The notes: a model not told the origin generated them from the sequence alone. Shown: positions 17,342 through 26,870, numbered from the stretch's first letter. The stretch is 64,000 nt of DNA from Sporosarcina sp. Marseille-Q4063 (GCF_018309085.1 NZ_CP070502.1:806001-870000), one strand, 5' to 3'. Numbers and translations: made by a program.

Positions 17342-17437
17342 AAAATCCACCTCTCACTTCTCGCATGTTTACATTAGTTTATCATTGATGTACGTTAGAG
17401 TCACAAGAATTGCAACCTGAAAGGATGTTGTCAATAG

Positions 17438-18145
17438 ATGAAACGCACACTTGTCATAAGCGATATTCACGGTGAAATTGAGCTATTTGAACGATTACTA
17501 ACCGACGTAAATTATGATTCATCTCATGATCAACTTATTCTTTTAGGCGATTATGTAGACCGAGGGGCAAATTCAAGAAAAGTCCTGGAGAAAGTTATTG
17601 AATTGAAATCAAAAGGAGCGCTCGTGCTTAAAGGAAATCATGAAGATATGATGATCAAAGCCCTAACAACCGATGAAGAGCGTTATTGGAAAAACTGGAT
17701 CAATCGAAATGGCGGACGTACAACATTAGAAAGCTATGGATTTACTGAAAGTGAATTTGTCGTTCCAGAAGATGAGGAGTTTAATAAACCCAAGCTTCAT
17801 AGTGAAACTCTGGATTGGCATCTCGAATTCATTCAAAATCTTGATCATTTCATTGAACTTGAAGAATACATATTTGTTCACGCTGGAGTCCACCCAAACC
17901 AACCGATTAAAGAAACAGCTCCCTATACATTAATGTGGATTCGCGAAGAATTTTACAGCGCATATTCCGGCCAAAAGACAATCGTTTTTGGGCATACACC
18001 GACAAAGCATTTACACGGCACGCATTCAATCTTTTTCGGGAAAAATCGTATCATCGGCATCGATGGTGGTGCAGTTTTTGGCGGACAATTAAACTGCCTG
18101 GAATTGCCTAGTCTAGAAGTCTACTCCGTCAAATCCGATAAATGA
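17438..18145 (+). CDS. PPP-family metallophosphatase
   Basis: A 235-residue serine/threonine phosphatase-like or diadenosine-tetraphosphatase-like enzyme. The metal-binding motifs appear in order: SDIHGE (about residue 8), LGDYVDRG (about 38) and KGNHEDMM (about 69), with downstream histidines in FVHAGV and VFGHTPT. These define a dinuclear metal site. The substrate cannot be told. A tyrosine/dual-specificity phosphatase gene follows 29 nt later, suggesting paired phosphatases in one transcript. Confidence 0.9.
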   Translation: MKRTLVISDIHGEIELFERLLTDVNYDSSHDQLILLGDYVDRGANSRKVLEKVIELKSKGALVLKGNHEDMMIKALTTDEERYWKNWINRNGGRTTLESYGFTESEFVVPEDEEFNKPKLHSETLDWHLEFIQNLDHFIELEEYIFVHAGVHPNQPIKETAPYTLMWIREEFYSAYSGQKTIVFGHTPTKHLHGTHSIFFGKNRIIGIDGGAVFGGQLNCLELPSLEVYSVKSDK

Positions 18146-18174
18146 ATGATATACTTAATTGCAGAGGTGATCTT

Positions 18175-18600
18175 ATGACAAACAAAAAGTATGAAGCGCT
18201 CGTACCTGGTCGAATTTTCATCGGTGGAATCGATGCTATCGATAAACTTCTCGAGAACGAAAAAATTGATGTAATTTATGATTTGCGTGCGGAAGTAAAA
18301 GGTCCACTTTCCAGCGAAGTCAGCGTCCATCAGCCAATCGTCGATGAGGCAGAACATCAAGATGAATCGATTAAAGCCGCAGTAACAGAAGTTATAAACG
18401 CCTATAATTCCGGTAAAAACGTTTACTTCCATTGCAACACAGGCCGCGGAAGAGCTGGAACCATTGCCACAGCCACCTTATTGGAACTTGGACAAGCCAA
18501 TTCGGTCGATGAAGCTGTACAAAAAGCAAAAGAAATTCGGCCGCAAATTAATGTCAGTCCGCAGTTCAAAGACGCATTAAAAAGAATTTATAAAGAATAA
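18175..18600 (+). CDS. Dual-specificity/tyrosine phosphatase family protein
   Basis: A 141-residue cysteine phosphatase. The CX5R loop is Cys87 to Arg93 in HCNTGRGRAGT. An aspartate in YDLRAEV (about residue 36) or in IVDEAEH (about 57) could act as the general acid. ATG 18142 overlaps the previous gene, but AGAGGTGAT directly precedes ATG 18175. The tandem position behind a PPP-family phosphatase is notable. The substrate is unknown. Confidence 0.88.
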   Translation: MTNKKYEALVPGRIFIGGIDAIDKLLENEKIDVIYDLRAEVKGPLSSEVSVHQPIVDEAEHQDESIKAAVTEVINAYNSGKNVYFHCNTGRGRAGTIATATLLELGQANSVDEAVQKAKEIRPQINVSPQFKDALKRIYKE

Positions 18601-18636
18601 AAAATTGCCGAGTCCCTCAGGAACTCGGCAATTTTA
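18599..18636. terminator. Terminator between convergent phosphatase and BCCT genes
   Basis: AAAATTGCCGAGT pairs with ACTCGGCAATTTT around a short loop, with T-rich sequence on both sides. Confidence 0.9.
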
Positions 18637-20241
18637 TTATTTTTTTCTTTTATTTAAATCTTTTTCAATCGCCCTTTTCTTCGCTTCCTTCTCAATCCGA
18701 GTAAAACGTCTAACATCAGATGAACGGACCGTAATTGGTTCTCGCTTAAGAAGTTTTGACATTGAAAAAACCAAGAGCACTAATAATATTGTAAATGGTA
18801 AAGCGGATACGAGCGAAGCTGATTGCAACGCCTCTAAACCGCCAGCATACAATAAGACTACAGCAATTGCCGACATTAGAACACCCCAAACCATTTTAAC
18901 CAATAACGGAGGAAATAAACTTCCCTTTGTCGTCATACTTGCCAATATATAAGTAGCAGAATCTGCCGAAGTAACTAGAAAAGTAAAAATTAATAAAATG
19001 GATAATGCGGAAATTAAACCTGTAAATGGGACATGTTCAAATGTTGCAAAGATAGCGGATGTTACATCTGCGTCTACCGCTTCAGCAATTTTTGTGCCAT
19101 TATTCAAATCGCTATACAAAGCTGTCCCGCCTAAAGTCGCGATCCACATGCAAGCAAATACCGGTGGAATCACCATTACGCCTGCTATGAATTCCCGGAT
19201 TGTCCTACCTTTGGAAACACGAGCAACGAATGCGCCGACGAACGGGGACCAAGCAATCGTCCAAGCCCAATAGAAGATTGTCCAATCACGTACCCAAGCA
19301 CCGCCCTGATACGGTTGCAATCGCAAACTGTATTGAATGAAATTGGTAATATAATCGCCGATTGCCAACGTAAAAGTATCTAAAATAAATACCTTAGGTC
19401 CTACCGCGAAAATAAATATTAATAACGCAATTGCCATTCCTAAGTTGAAATTCCCCAAATAACGAATCCCTTTATTTAACCCGGTCGTTGCGGAGATCAT
19501 ATAGGCGATAAAAACAATTACCGCAATAATTAATTGAACCCAAAATGTGCTGCCGATTTTAAAGACAGAATCTAGTCCACCGCTCATCTGTAAAATCCCT
19601 AGACCGAGTGAGGTTGCAATCCCCATTACAGTCGCAATAACAGCGAAAGAATCAATTGTGGTTTTTACTGTCTTGTTAGATCCCACTAGCGGTTCTAAAG
19701 CTGTAGAAATAAGTCCGTCTTTTTTCTTTCGAAACTGTAAGAATCCGATTACGAGTCCGACAATTGCAAAGATAGCCCATTGGGAGATTCCCCAGTGAAA
19801 AAATGAATAGCCCATTGCGATTCGAGCCGCTTCTTCTGATTGCGGTTCTATGCCTTCCATTGGCGAAGTAAAAAAATGGCTCATCGGTTCCGCCACACCC
19901 CAGAATACAAGTCCAACCCCGAATCCTGCCGAGAATAACATGCCGATCCACGTAAAGAATGGATAGTCCGGGCGTTCATCATCTCCACCAATTCGAATGA
20001 CACCATACTTACTGATTGCCAACGCGATGAGAAATACAATTACGATAAAGACCGCAAGTAAGTAAAACCAACCAAAATTAACTGTTGTAAATCCGTAAAG
20101 CTTTTCAGCGACTTTTCCAAACTCGTCTGGAATAGCTGCTCCGAGAATAACTAAAATTAAAATCACTGCTGCTGATATTGAGAAAACCGGGTTCTTCCAA
20201 AACCTCTTATCCAAAACATACCGACCCCTATTTTTATTCAT
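18637..20241 (-). CDS. BCCT-family betaine/carnitine/choline transporter (OpuD-like)
   Basis: A 534-residue sodium-coupled compatible-solute importer with about 12 membrane helices. The BCCT signature is evident in FYWAWTIAWSPFVGAFVARV, then SKGRTIREF. The glycine-rich TM3 motif FSAGFGVGLVFWGVAEPMSH is the substrate/sodium site region. The basic C-terminal tail is short. ATG 20241 has a poor ribosome site, whereas TTG 20214 (at LDKRFWKN) follows AGGGG; the true start is undecided. It is probably for osmoprotection, like the opuA operon at the right end. Confidence 0.9.
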   Translation of the reverse strand: MNKNRGRYVLDKRFWKNPVFSISAAVILILVILGAAIPDEFGKVAEKLYGFTTVNFGWFYLLAVFIVIVFLIALAISKYGVIRIGGDDERPDYPFFTWIGMLFSAGFGVGLVFWGVAEPMSHFFTSPMEGIEPQSEEAARIAMGYSFFHWGISQWAIFAIVGLVIGFLQFRKKKDGLISTALEPLVGSNKTVKTTIDSFAVIATVMGIATSLGLGILQMSGGLDSVFKIGSTFWVQLIIAVIVFIAYMISATTGLNKGIRYLGNFNLGMAIALLIFIFAVGPKVFILDTFTLAIGDYITNFIQYSLRLQPYQGGAWVRDWTIFYWAWTIAWSPFVGAFVARVSKGRTIREFIAGVMVIPPVFACMWIATLGGTALYSDLNNGTKIAEAVDADVTSAIFATFEHVPFTGLISALSILLIFTFLVTSADSATYILASMTTKGSLFPPLLVKMVWGVLMSAIAVVLLYAGGLEALQSASLVSALPFTILLVLLVFSMSKLLKREPITVRSSDVRRFTRIEKEAKKRAIEKDLNKRKK

Positions 20242-20351
20242 TCATATTTTACTACCCTAAACGATTTACGCTTAAACTTCAAATGCGTTTTTTATATTTA
20301 TTTTGTTACTAGTATTCCCCAATATTACATAGTTATTGATCCAATGAAAAA

Positions 20352-20386
20352 AACAGGCATCCATTTTTATATGGATTGCCTGTCTA
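20352..20386 (-). terminator. Terminator of the NorA-like MFS gene
   Basis: ACAGGCATCCAT pairs with ATGGATTGCCTGT, followed on the minus strand by a seven-base T-run. Confidence 0.88.
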
Positions 20387-21571
20387 TTAAGAGATAATAT
20401 TTTTTGGCGCCTTCCATCGCATTGAACCAATCGTTGTTAATACCAGAACGATTAGCCCTAAAATAAATGGATAAATAATATTAAAGTCAAACAAAATCCC
20501 GGCAAGTACTGGTCCTAAAACATTCCCGATACTCATATAGGCATTGTTCATGCCCATGGCAAAGCCTTGTTCATTCCCAGCTAACTTGGATATGAGCGTG
20601 GTCAATACAGGACGCAACATTGAGGTGGAAAGAAAGATAATTAACGTAACCGCAAAAAACATCACGTACGTCGTGGAAAATATTGACAATAAAAAACCGA
20701 CCGCAACTACACCTAGAGAAATAGTCAACACAGCTGGTTCACCAAATTTCCGTACAACTCGGTCAACCGCGAACAATTGGATGATTGTACTGACAATCCC
20801 AGTCGACGTCACAAGAATAGCTATGTCTTTTGGTGACGCCCCGAATTCATTGTCAACGAATAATCCGAGCACCGATTCATAGGCCATCAACCCAAAACTC
20901 ATGACGAGCGTAATCAGAAGCGGGACAAAGAATGGTTTGCTAAACGATTGGATGATTTCTTTCACCATCGGCTCTGAATTCGTAGCATTCAATTCCACTT
21001 CTTCATCTCTGCTTTCTTTTAACATGACTGCGGAGAAAACGACTGCAGCCAGCCCTACAATTGCTGAAACCAACAAAGGCATTTTCAAGCCGAAATCAGC
21101 TAGAAATCCGCCAATCCCCGGCCCAATAACAATTCCAAGCGACATTGCTGCGGAAATCATACTATTTCCTTTTGCGCGCTGTTCCATCGTTGTAATGTCA
21201 GCTACATAGGCAAAAATCGCAGGAATTAAAAGCGCAGCCCCGACTCCGCCAATTACTCTCGATAAGTACAGGACTGTAATCGAATCTGAGAAATAAAAAA
21301 CGAACATCGAAAGTGCCAATCCACTAAGTCCGGCAATAATCATCACTCTTCGACCATACTGATCTGCCCATCTTCCAGCAATTGGCGACATGATTAGCTG
21401 TGCACCTGCAAATATCGCAATCATAAGTCCCGCTGCTTTCCCGCCCTCACCAATTGATAGTAAATAGGCAGGTAAAATCGGAATAATAATACCGAAACTT
21501 CCCACAGCGATAAACATATTTATCATTAAGATCAATAACTTTTTTCGTTGATTTGGAGACAACTTATTCAA
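20387..21571 (-). CDS. MFS multidrug efflux transporter (NorA/Bmr-like)
   Basis: A 12-helix drug:proton antiporter of about 394 residues. Motif A is present in the TM2-3 loop (GRWADQYGRRVMII), and motif C of antiporters lies in TM5 (GIVIGPGIGGFLADFG). The start is a TTG at 21571 or 21562; an AGGTAGG stretch just upstream fits 21562 slightly better. It is an orphan gene with no regulator alongside, and the substrate is unknown. A different MFS gene follows upstream in the same orientation. Confidence 0.88.
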   Translation of the reverse strand: MNKLSPNQRKKLLILMINMFIAVGSFGIIIPILPAYLLSIGEGGKAAGLMIAIFAGAQLIMSPIAGRWADQYGRRVMIIAGLSGLALSMFVFYFSDSITVLYLSRVIGGVGAALLIPAIFAYVADITTMEQRAKGNSMISAAMSLGIVIGPGIGGFLADFGLKMPLLVSAIVGLAAVVFSAVMLKESRDEEVELNATNSEPMVKEIIQSFSKPFFVPLLITLVMSFGLMAYESVLGLFVDNEFGASPKDIAILVTSTGIVSTIIQLFAVDRVVRKFGEPAVLTISLGVVAVGFLLSIFSTTYVMFFAVTLIIFLSTSMLRPVLTTLISKLAGNEQGFAMGMNNAYMSIGNVLGPVLAGILFDFNIIYPFILGLIVLVLTTIGSMRWKAPKNIIS

Positions 21572-21632
21572 CCTACCTTCACAAAAATTGACAACACTTC
21601 ATTATAGTAAAGGTTTGGCGAATAAGCAATCA

Positions 21633-22844
21633 TTATTTTGCTTCAACAATTTTTTGATCTCGCGGCAACGCTAAACCGACAAGCCCGATAATTGGAAGGA
21701 AGGAAATAACAATCATCGTGTTGTAAATTCCGATATGGTCCATCAATATTCCAATCACAACTGATCCAATTGCCCCCATTCCAAAAGCAAGCCCTACTGT
21801 TAAACCAGCCATTGTCCCAATCTTACTTGGCACAAGCTCCTGTGAATAAACGACTGTAACCGAGAAGCTGAGCATGATGAAAAAACCAATGATACTTAGC
21901 AAAACGATAACCGCCCATAACGGAACATATGGCAGCAAAATACTAAACGGGATTGGCAATAAAAGTGAAAGTACAATCACGTTTTTTCTTCCGATTTTAT
22001 CTGCCATCGGCCCGCCAAAAAATGTCCCCGCCGCCCCGAGCGCTAAAAATAGAAAGATGCATAACTGCCCTGCAGAAATGGATAGCCCGTAAGATTTAAT
22101 TAAATGGAATATGTAAAAGTTCGTAATGCTGATCACGTAAAATGACCTTGCGAATATGATTACCAACAATAAGCCGAGCGCTACGCCGACTTGTTTTTTC
22201 GTTAAGTCCGCCATCGTGGATAATATGACACGTTTGCGATTGTTCAACTTTTCCTGCACTAGTTGCTCTTTATACCAGGCAGATATTTTCATCAATATAA
22301 AGATTGCAAGCGCAGCAACCAATATAAATAGCGCAGCACCTTTTTGTCCAAGCGGAACCAATATGAATGCACTGATTAACGGCGCAAGTGCTTGCCCCGA
22401 ATTACCGCCTACTTGATAGATGGATTGCGACAGTCCCCTTCTCGATCCCGCCGCCATGAATGACACTCTTGACCCTTCCGGATGAAATACTGCCGAGCCA
22501 AATCCGAGTAATACCACGAAAACAAGAATCATCCAATATTCTGGTGCAAATGCAAGTCCGGCTATTCCAACAAGTGAAAAGGTCATTCCAATCGGAAGTG
22601 CATAGGGTCTTGGTTTCCGGTCACTTATGTAGCCAACAACGGGCTGTAAGACGGATGCAACCATATTTAACGCAAATGCGATTAGACCTAACTGGGTAAA
22701 GGACAAGCCCATGCTTTCTTCAAGTATCGGGAACATGGCAGGTATAACTGCTTGCAATGAATCATTTAATAAATGAACGCCACCGATTGCGAACATAACG
22801 GTATAAACTGGATTACCGACGATCGATTTTGTTTTTGTGGACAT
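21633..22844 (-). CDS. MFS transporter, fosmidomycin-resistance (Fsr) type
   Basis: A 403-residue, 12-helix transporter. N-terminal GGVHLLNDSLQAVIPAMFPIL, VVGYISDRKPRPY and FHPEGSRVSF are typical of the Fsr clade. Fsr of E. coli exports fosmidomycin, but native substrates are uncertain. The frame opens at 22865; GAAGGAAG is better placed for ATG 22844. It lies 60 nt upstream of the NorA-like gene in the same orientation, so co-transcription is possible. Confidence 0.88.
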   Translation of the reverse strand: MSTKTKSIVGNPVYTVMFAIGGVHLLNDSLQAVIPAMFPILEESMGLSFTQLGLIAFALNMVASVLQPVVGYISDRKPRPYALPIGMTFSLVGIAGLAFAPEYWMILVFVVLLGFGSAVFHPEGSRVSFMAAGSRRGLSQSIYQVGGNSGQALAPLISAFILVPLGQKGAALFILVAALAIFILMKISAWYKEQLVQEKLNNRKRVILSTMADLTKKQVGVALGLLLVIIFARSFYVISITNFYIFHLIKSYGLSISAGQLCIFLFLALGAAGTFFGGPMADKIGRKNVIVLSLLLPIPFSILLPYVPLWAVIVLLSIIGFFIMLSFSVTVVYSQELVPSKIGTMAGLTVGLAFGMGAIGSVVIGILMDHIGIYNTMIVISFLPIIGLVGLALPRDQKIVEAK

Positions 22845-22991
22845 AATTAAATTCACTTCCTTCATTATTTTCCAATCATTTTATTATCTATTGAGTATAA
22901 CCCATAATTCGGTACTCTTGGAATATATGCCGTAAATCGCTATACTTAATAGAGACAGATAGCAATATTATTAAGAGAAGAGGTTAATTTA

Positions 22992-23561
22992 TTGAACATA
23001 CATGAAGCAATCAGGACACGCAGAAGTGTCCCATTAATGGAAGATAAAACTGTACCAACTGAATTAATTGAACAAATCATTGAATCTGGAACTTATGCAC
23101 CCAACCATTTCCGAACAGAACCTTGGCGTTTTTTCGTCTTGTCGGGTGAAGGCCGTACAAAATTAGGTGATGTCTTTGTAGAGATTGCAAAGTCAGAACT
23201 CGAAGATTTAGAATCGGAGGCTAGCCAAAAAGTAATTGAACGAAACCAAAATAACCCATTACGTTCACCGGTCATTATTGCAGTAGGCGTTGAACCGAGC
23301 GACCGAAATAGAGTCATTTTAAAAGAAGAATTTGCTGCAGTGAATGCTGGCGTCCAAAATATGTTGTTGACAGCACATGCCCTTGGTCTGGGTGCAATAT
23401 GGCGCACAGGCTCAATTTGCTACAATCCAAAAGTAACTGAATTCTTTGGTCTATCAGAACAGGGAGAAGTCGTAGCCTTTGTTTACCTGGGTTATCCTGA
23501 TGTAGAACCCGCTTCGAGAAAACGTACAGACGCAAAAGAACTTACAACTTGGATAAGTTAA
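22992..23561 (+). CDS. Nitroreductase-family FMN oxidoreductase (YdjA-like)
   Basis: A 189-residue flavoprotein of the short nitroreductase clade. FMN-binding segments are IRTRRSVP near the N-terminus, APNHFRTEPWRFFVL (about residues 36-50) and the GLGAIWRTG loop (about 137-145). These enzymes reduce nitro groups or quinone-like electrophiles with NAD(P)H. The physiological substrate is unknown. The start is TTG 22992 after AGAAGAGG. Confidence 0.9.
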   Translation: MNIHEAIRTRRSVPLMEDKTVPTELIEQIIESGTYAPNHFRTEPWRFFVLSGEGRTKLGDVFVEIAKSELEDLESEASQKVIERNQNNPLRSPVIIAVGVEPSDRNRVILKEEFAAVNAGVQNMLLTAHALGLGAIWRTGSICYNPKVTEFFGLSEQGEVVAFVYLGYPDVEPASRKRTDAKELTTWIS

Positions 23562-23564
23562 CTC

Positions 23565-23594
23565 AAAAAAGGGATGCATTGAGGCATCCCTTTT
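23565..23594. terminator. Terminator between nitroreductase and HEAT-like genes
   Basis: AAAAAGGGATGC pairs with GCATCCCTTTTT over a 5-nt loop between convergent genes. Confidence 0.92.
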
Positions 23595-23609
23595 TATATT
23601 AGGTATAAT

Positions 23610-24155
23610 TCATTTCCAAACACCGCTATATTTCCTTCGATATTTCGGGTCTTCTTCCAACTCAATCAACTCAAAAGCCGTCTGTTTTATATTTTCATCT
23701 TTTAATTCATCATAAAGATTTTTCAAGCCTTGAATCATATCGAAACGTCTTAATGTGTAATGCTTTTCATCTGCACCATTTTGAAAGCGATCAATGAAAT
23801 GGCTAATGACGAGAAGCATTTGTTCTTCACCGGCTAAGCCAACTCGCCAAATAGTTTGCAAGCTATGTCTTGCAGTCACGAACCTCGGATCTTTCGTCAC
23901 TTCCCAAAGTGTTGGAAAAACAGTAAGTATTCTTTTTTCAGAATCGCTTATTGCCAACCCAGCAAGAAATTGGGCAGCGCGTGATCTTCGATGATTATCG
24001 GCATCCGTTAGCCAGTCCACTAATTCATCCCAAACTTCATAAGCCCAATCTACTTTTTCCTGAGTAGCGGCTAAGATAGCCGTGAATGCCTCGTATTGAA
24101 GTTCTTTGTCTGGCCCTTCTAGGTTTTCGAAATTTGCTTTCATAATCTTGTCCAA
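23610..24155 (-). CDS. HEAT-repeat-like helical protein
   Basis: A 181-residue, wholly alpha-helical, soluble protein. Paired helices such as WDELVDWLTDADNHRRSRAAQFLAGLA-like text, and the WEVTKDPRFVTARHSLQTIW repeat, suggest HEAT/ARM-type repeats that act as scaffolds. No catalytic motif is seen. The start is TTG 24155, with AGAGG eight bases upstream. It is monocistronic. Confidence 0.75.
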   Translation of the reverse strand: MDKIMKANFENLEGPDKELQYEAFTAILAATQEKVDWAYEVWDELVDWLTDADNHRRSRAAQFLAGLAISDSEKRILTVFPTLWEVTKDPRFVTARHSLQTIWRVGLAGEEQMLLVISHFIDRFQNGADEKHYTLRRFDMIQGLKNLYDELKDENIKQTAFELIELEEDPKYRRKYSGVWK

Positions 24156-24344
24156 CTGATCAACCTCTTTCTAAACTCAATAAAAATGAACCTTACCCTA
24201 CTTCTTACTATATAGATATGGTTTCCGTTATCAAATAAACAGAGCCATTTAATATAAGCCACCCCTAGAGCTTATCCCAATTGAAAGATAGTATATAATT
24301 GTAGTGAATAGTTTAAGTATTGAATTTACAGGAGGAGTTATCAT

Positions 24345-24704
24345 TTGAACATTCTAATTGTAGGAGCAGGTGCAATCGGTGGATACTTCGGTGGCAGGCT
24401 ATTGGAGATAAAACGAGATGTTACTTTTCTAGTAAGGGAAAAACGTAAAGCGAGTCTTGAAGCAAGTGGTTTAAAAATTGTGAGCAACCATGGAAATTCA
24501 ATACAAAATCCTAAACTTATTACCAAGAATATTAATACTGGTGAAACATATGATTTGATCATTCTATCGACTAAATCTTATCATTTAGAACAAGCGATTA
24601 AAGATATCCTTTTGCTGCGTCATGCTCATGAACAGAATATACCAGTCCCAATTTTAGAAACGATTTATACAAAACTTTCTTTATATGAAAATAGTAGAAA
24701 CTAA
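24345..24704 (+). pseudogene. Ketopantoate reductase (PanE/ApbA) remnant with internal deletion
   Basis: The first 87 or so residues are a normal PanE N-terminus: the NADP loop ILIVGAGAIGGYFGGRL and then DLIILSTKSYHLEQAIKDI. The frame then jumps to what looks like the extreme C-terminus (HAHEQNIPVPILETIYTKL). Total length is 119 residues instead of about 300. The central segment with the catalytic lysine and most of the helical domain is missing. The gene keeps an excellent AGGAGGAG ribosome site, a TTG start and a terminator, so the protein may still be made but cannot be a working reductase. Confidence 0.85.
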
Positions 24705-24707
24705 ATC

Positions 24708-24737
24708 AAAAAGCTCCCTAAACTTTGGGAGCTTTTT
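24708..24737. terminator. Terminator between the panE remnant and the flavin reductase gene
   Basis: AAAAAGCTCCC pairs with GGGAGCTTTTT between convergent genes. Confidence 0.92.
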
Positions 24738-24744
24738 AAAAAAG

Positions 24745-25338
24745 TTATTTCGGTCTTTCAATATCAAATATTTCTCCGACTTTCGCATAGCTACTTCCAG
24801 CTAAACGACTCACTGCGCCAAGTCCTCTTGGATCAATTTTTCCATCCTCATAGATGTCTTTACTAATGTGAAATTGAACGATTTTACCGATGATAAGATC
24901 GCTTCCATCAAATTCAACCACATGCTCCAATGTACATTCCATGCGGATTTTAGCTTCTTCAACACCCGGAACTGTAATGATTGTACTTGGTATCTGAGTC
25001 AATCCAGCAACGGTGACTTCACTTTCATTCGCAGGAAGGTTCGCAGCCGTTTCATTGATTTTTTCAACATTAGTTTCATCTACAATATGAACGACGAATT
25101 CTTTTTTGTTAAGAATATTGCGTGCCGTATCCTTTTTCTCATTCCCCTTATGTTGAACTGTAACCGAAATCATAGGGGGATTGGAAGATACGATATTGAA
25201 ATAACTGAACGGCGCGCCGTTCAACACTCCATCTTCAGCCAAAGACGTCACAAATGCGATCGGCCTTGGAATAATACTGCCAATCATGAGTTTATAATTA
25301 TCTCTTTCCTTATTATTCGAAGGGTCGATTGAAATCAA
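24745..25338 (-). CDS. Flavin reductase-like (DIM6/NTAB) FMN-binding protein
   Basis: A protein of about 197 residues with the split-barrel flavin reductase fold. The N-terminal motif is MIGSIIPRPIAFVTS, followed by GAPFSYFNIVSSNPPMISV and KDTARNILNKKEFVVH, all hallmarks of the family. It probably reduces or binds FMN. GTG 25347 abuts its ribosome site, so TTG 25338 is preferred. It lies directly downstream of a ring-cleaving dioxygenase gene in the same operon, as in hydroquinone-stress (mhq-type) loci. Confidence 0.88.
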   Translation of the reverse strand: MISIDPSNNKERDNYKLMIGSIIPRPIAFVTSLAEDGVLNGAPFSYFNIVSSNPPMISVTVQHKGNEKKDTARNILNKKEFVVHIVDETNVEKINETAANLPANESEVTVAGLTQIPSTIITVPGVEEAKIRMECTLEHVVEFDGSDLIIGKIVQFHISKDIYEDGKIDPRGLGAVSRLAGSSYAKVGEIFDIERPK

Positions 25339-25354
25339 TGAATTCACTCCTCAA

Positions 25355-26293
25355 TTACTTAATCTCTCTAACCTCTACTGGAATCAGAATATTTTCAAGT
25401 TCTTTTCTTTCGCCTTCAAATTGTTTTGGAAGCATTAGTTTTTCACCCATCGTTTCTAATGACTCATCATGGGCAAATCCAGGCTGATCCGTGGCAATTT
25501 CAAATAGGATGCCCCCGGGCTCAGTAAAGTATATTGCTTTAAAGTAATTTCGATCTCTTACTGGAGTCACTTCAAAGCCAGTTTTCTCGACGAAACTTTT
25601 CCACTCCAACTGTTCTGAGTCATCCTTTGTTCGCCAAGCAATATGATGCACAACACCAGGTCCTTGTTCGCCTTTACCAAATGAAGTCGCTTTTATATCA
25701 ATGATATTCCCCAATTCACTTTCGGATTTAAAACGAATATAGTCGCCCTCACGGCCAACTAACTCAAGACCTAGTATATTTCCCACCACATCCGCTGTTT
25801 CGGTTGACTTTGCGGAAAATAGTGTTGCCCCGCCGAGACCTTTAATCGCAACATCTTCAGTTACTCCTCCAAATCCCCATTTGTTTGGCGCGCCTTCTTC
25901 GCGTTCCACAATTTCTAAAAGAAGGCCATGTGGGTCTTGGAATTGTAAGTATTGTTCGCCGAACCGCTCAGTTACAGTGTACGAAATTTCAAAGTCGTCA
26001 AGTCTATTTCTCCAAAATTGCATGGCACCTACTGGAACCACGTATGAAGAAACACCGACTTCACCATCGCCGACTTTACCGTTCTCTACACCTGGCCAAG
26101 CAAAAAATGTAATCAGCGTTCCAGGGGCACCCTCTTCATTTCCAAAATATAAATGATAGCGTACTTTATCGCCAAAGTTTACCGTTTTCTTCACTAAACG
26201 CAATCCCAATACACTTGCATAAAAATCGACATTTTCCTGTGGGTCGCCTACAATCGCTGTAATATGGTGGATTCCCATTGTTTTTTTGGTCAT
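25355..26293 (-). CDS. Ring-cleaving dioxygenase (MhqO/MhqA-type, VOC fold)
   Basis: A 312-residue protein made of two vicinal-oxygen-chelate modules. MGIHHITAIVGDPQENVDFYASVLGLRLVKKTVNF carries the first metal His. Module 2 runs from about residue 150, with VVHHIAWRT (second His) and GGILFEIATDQPGF (metal Glu). In Bacillus, MhqO-type enzymes detoxify hydroquinones and catechols by ring opening. It is upstream of the flavin reductase gene with a very short gap, so the two form an operon. No MhqR regulator is visible nearby. Confidence 0.9.
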   Translation of the reverse strand: MTKKTMGIHHITAIVGDPQENVDFYASVLGLRLVKKTVNFGDKVRYHLYFGNEEGAPGTLITFFAWPGVENGKVGDGEVGVSSYVVPVGAMQFWRNRLDDFEISYTVTERFGEQYLQFQDPHGLLLEIVEREEGAPNKWGFGGVTEDVAIKGLGGATLFSAKSTETADVVGNILGLELVGREGDYIRFKSESELGNIIDIKATSFGKGEQGPGVVHHIAWRTKDDSEQLEWKSFVEKTGFEVTPVRDRNYFKAIYFTEPGGILFEIATDQPGFAHDESLETMGEKLMLPKQFEGERKELENILIPVEVREIK

Positions 26294-26343
26294 TATCGTT
26301 CACTCCTTTACATGCTACATTATCTCGAATTCAAGGTAACTTG

Positions 26344-26808
26344 TCAAAGTGAATGATTGGTTTCTCTTCCGGCTATTTTTTTCCACATCAATTTATGCGG
26401 TCCTATCGGATCGATAATAAACACATCACCGAATACGCTCAACCCCAATTTTTCATAGTAACTACTTGCGGAAATCCTAGCATTGCACCACCATAAATCA
26501 GCAAGTCGATCGTTGAGGATTGTTTCCGCAAATTCTATCAGTGCGCTGCCTGCTCGTAGATTTCTAAACTCATTTAATGTGGCCATTCCTCTTAGTCGAT
26601 ACTGTATTTTCCCATCAAAACTTTTGTTTTGTTCTTCATAATAAGAAGCGATGCTGATAAGTTTGCCATTTAGGAAAGCACCAAGATGAAATGCATTCTC
26701 ATTAAAGTCATCATCATATTTGCAATCGTTTATTGTTTGGTTGGGGCGTAAGACAGTATGTCTAATTTGATAGGTATCTTCAGGATTAATTTGTTTTACG
26801 ACTAACAC
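26344..26808 (-). CDS. GNAT-family N-acetyltransferase
   Basis: A protein of about 154 residues with a GNAT fold. The central strand reads YRLRGMATLNEFRNLRAGSALIEFAE, where the acetyl-CoA pyrophosphate loop (RxxxxG/A) is present as RNLRAGSA. It resembles small-molecule acetyltransferases of the ElaA/YjcF type. The frame opens at GTG 26820, but AGGAG lies too close to it, so GTG 26808 is more likely. The substrate is unknown. Confidence 0.8.
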   Translation of the reverse strand: MLVVKQINPEDTYQIRHTVLRPNQTINDCKYDDDFNENAFHLGAFLNGKLISIASYYEEQNKSFDGKIQYRLRGMATLNEFRNLRAGSALIEFAETILNDRLADLWWCNARISASSYYEKLGLSVFGDVFIIDPIGPHKLMWKKIAGRETNHSL

Positions 26809-26870
26809 AAAAACATCCACTCCTTTTATACATCTATTTCTATAAAGATATGAATAATTCCTTCTTTATA

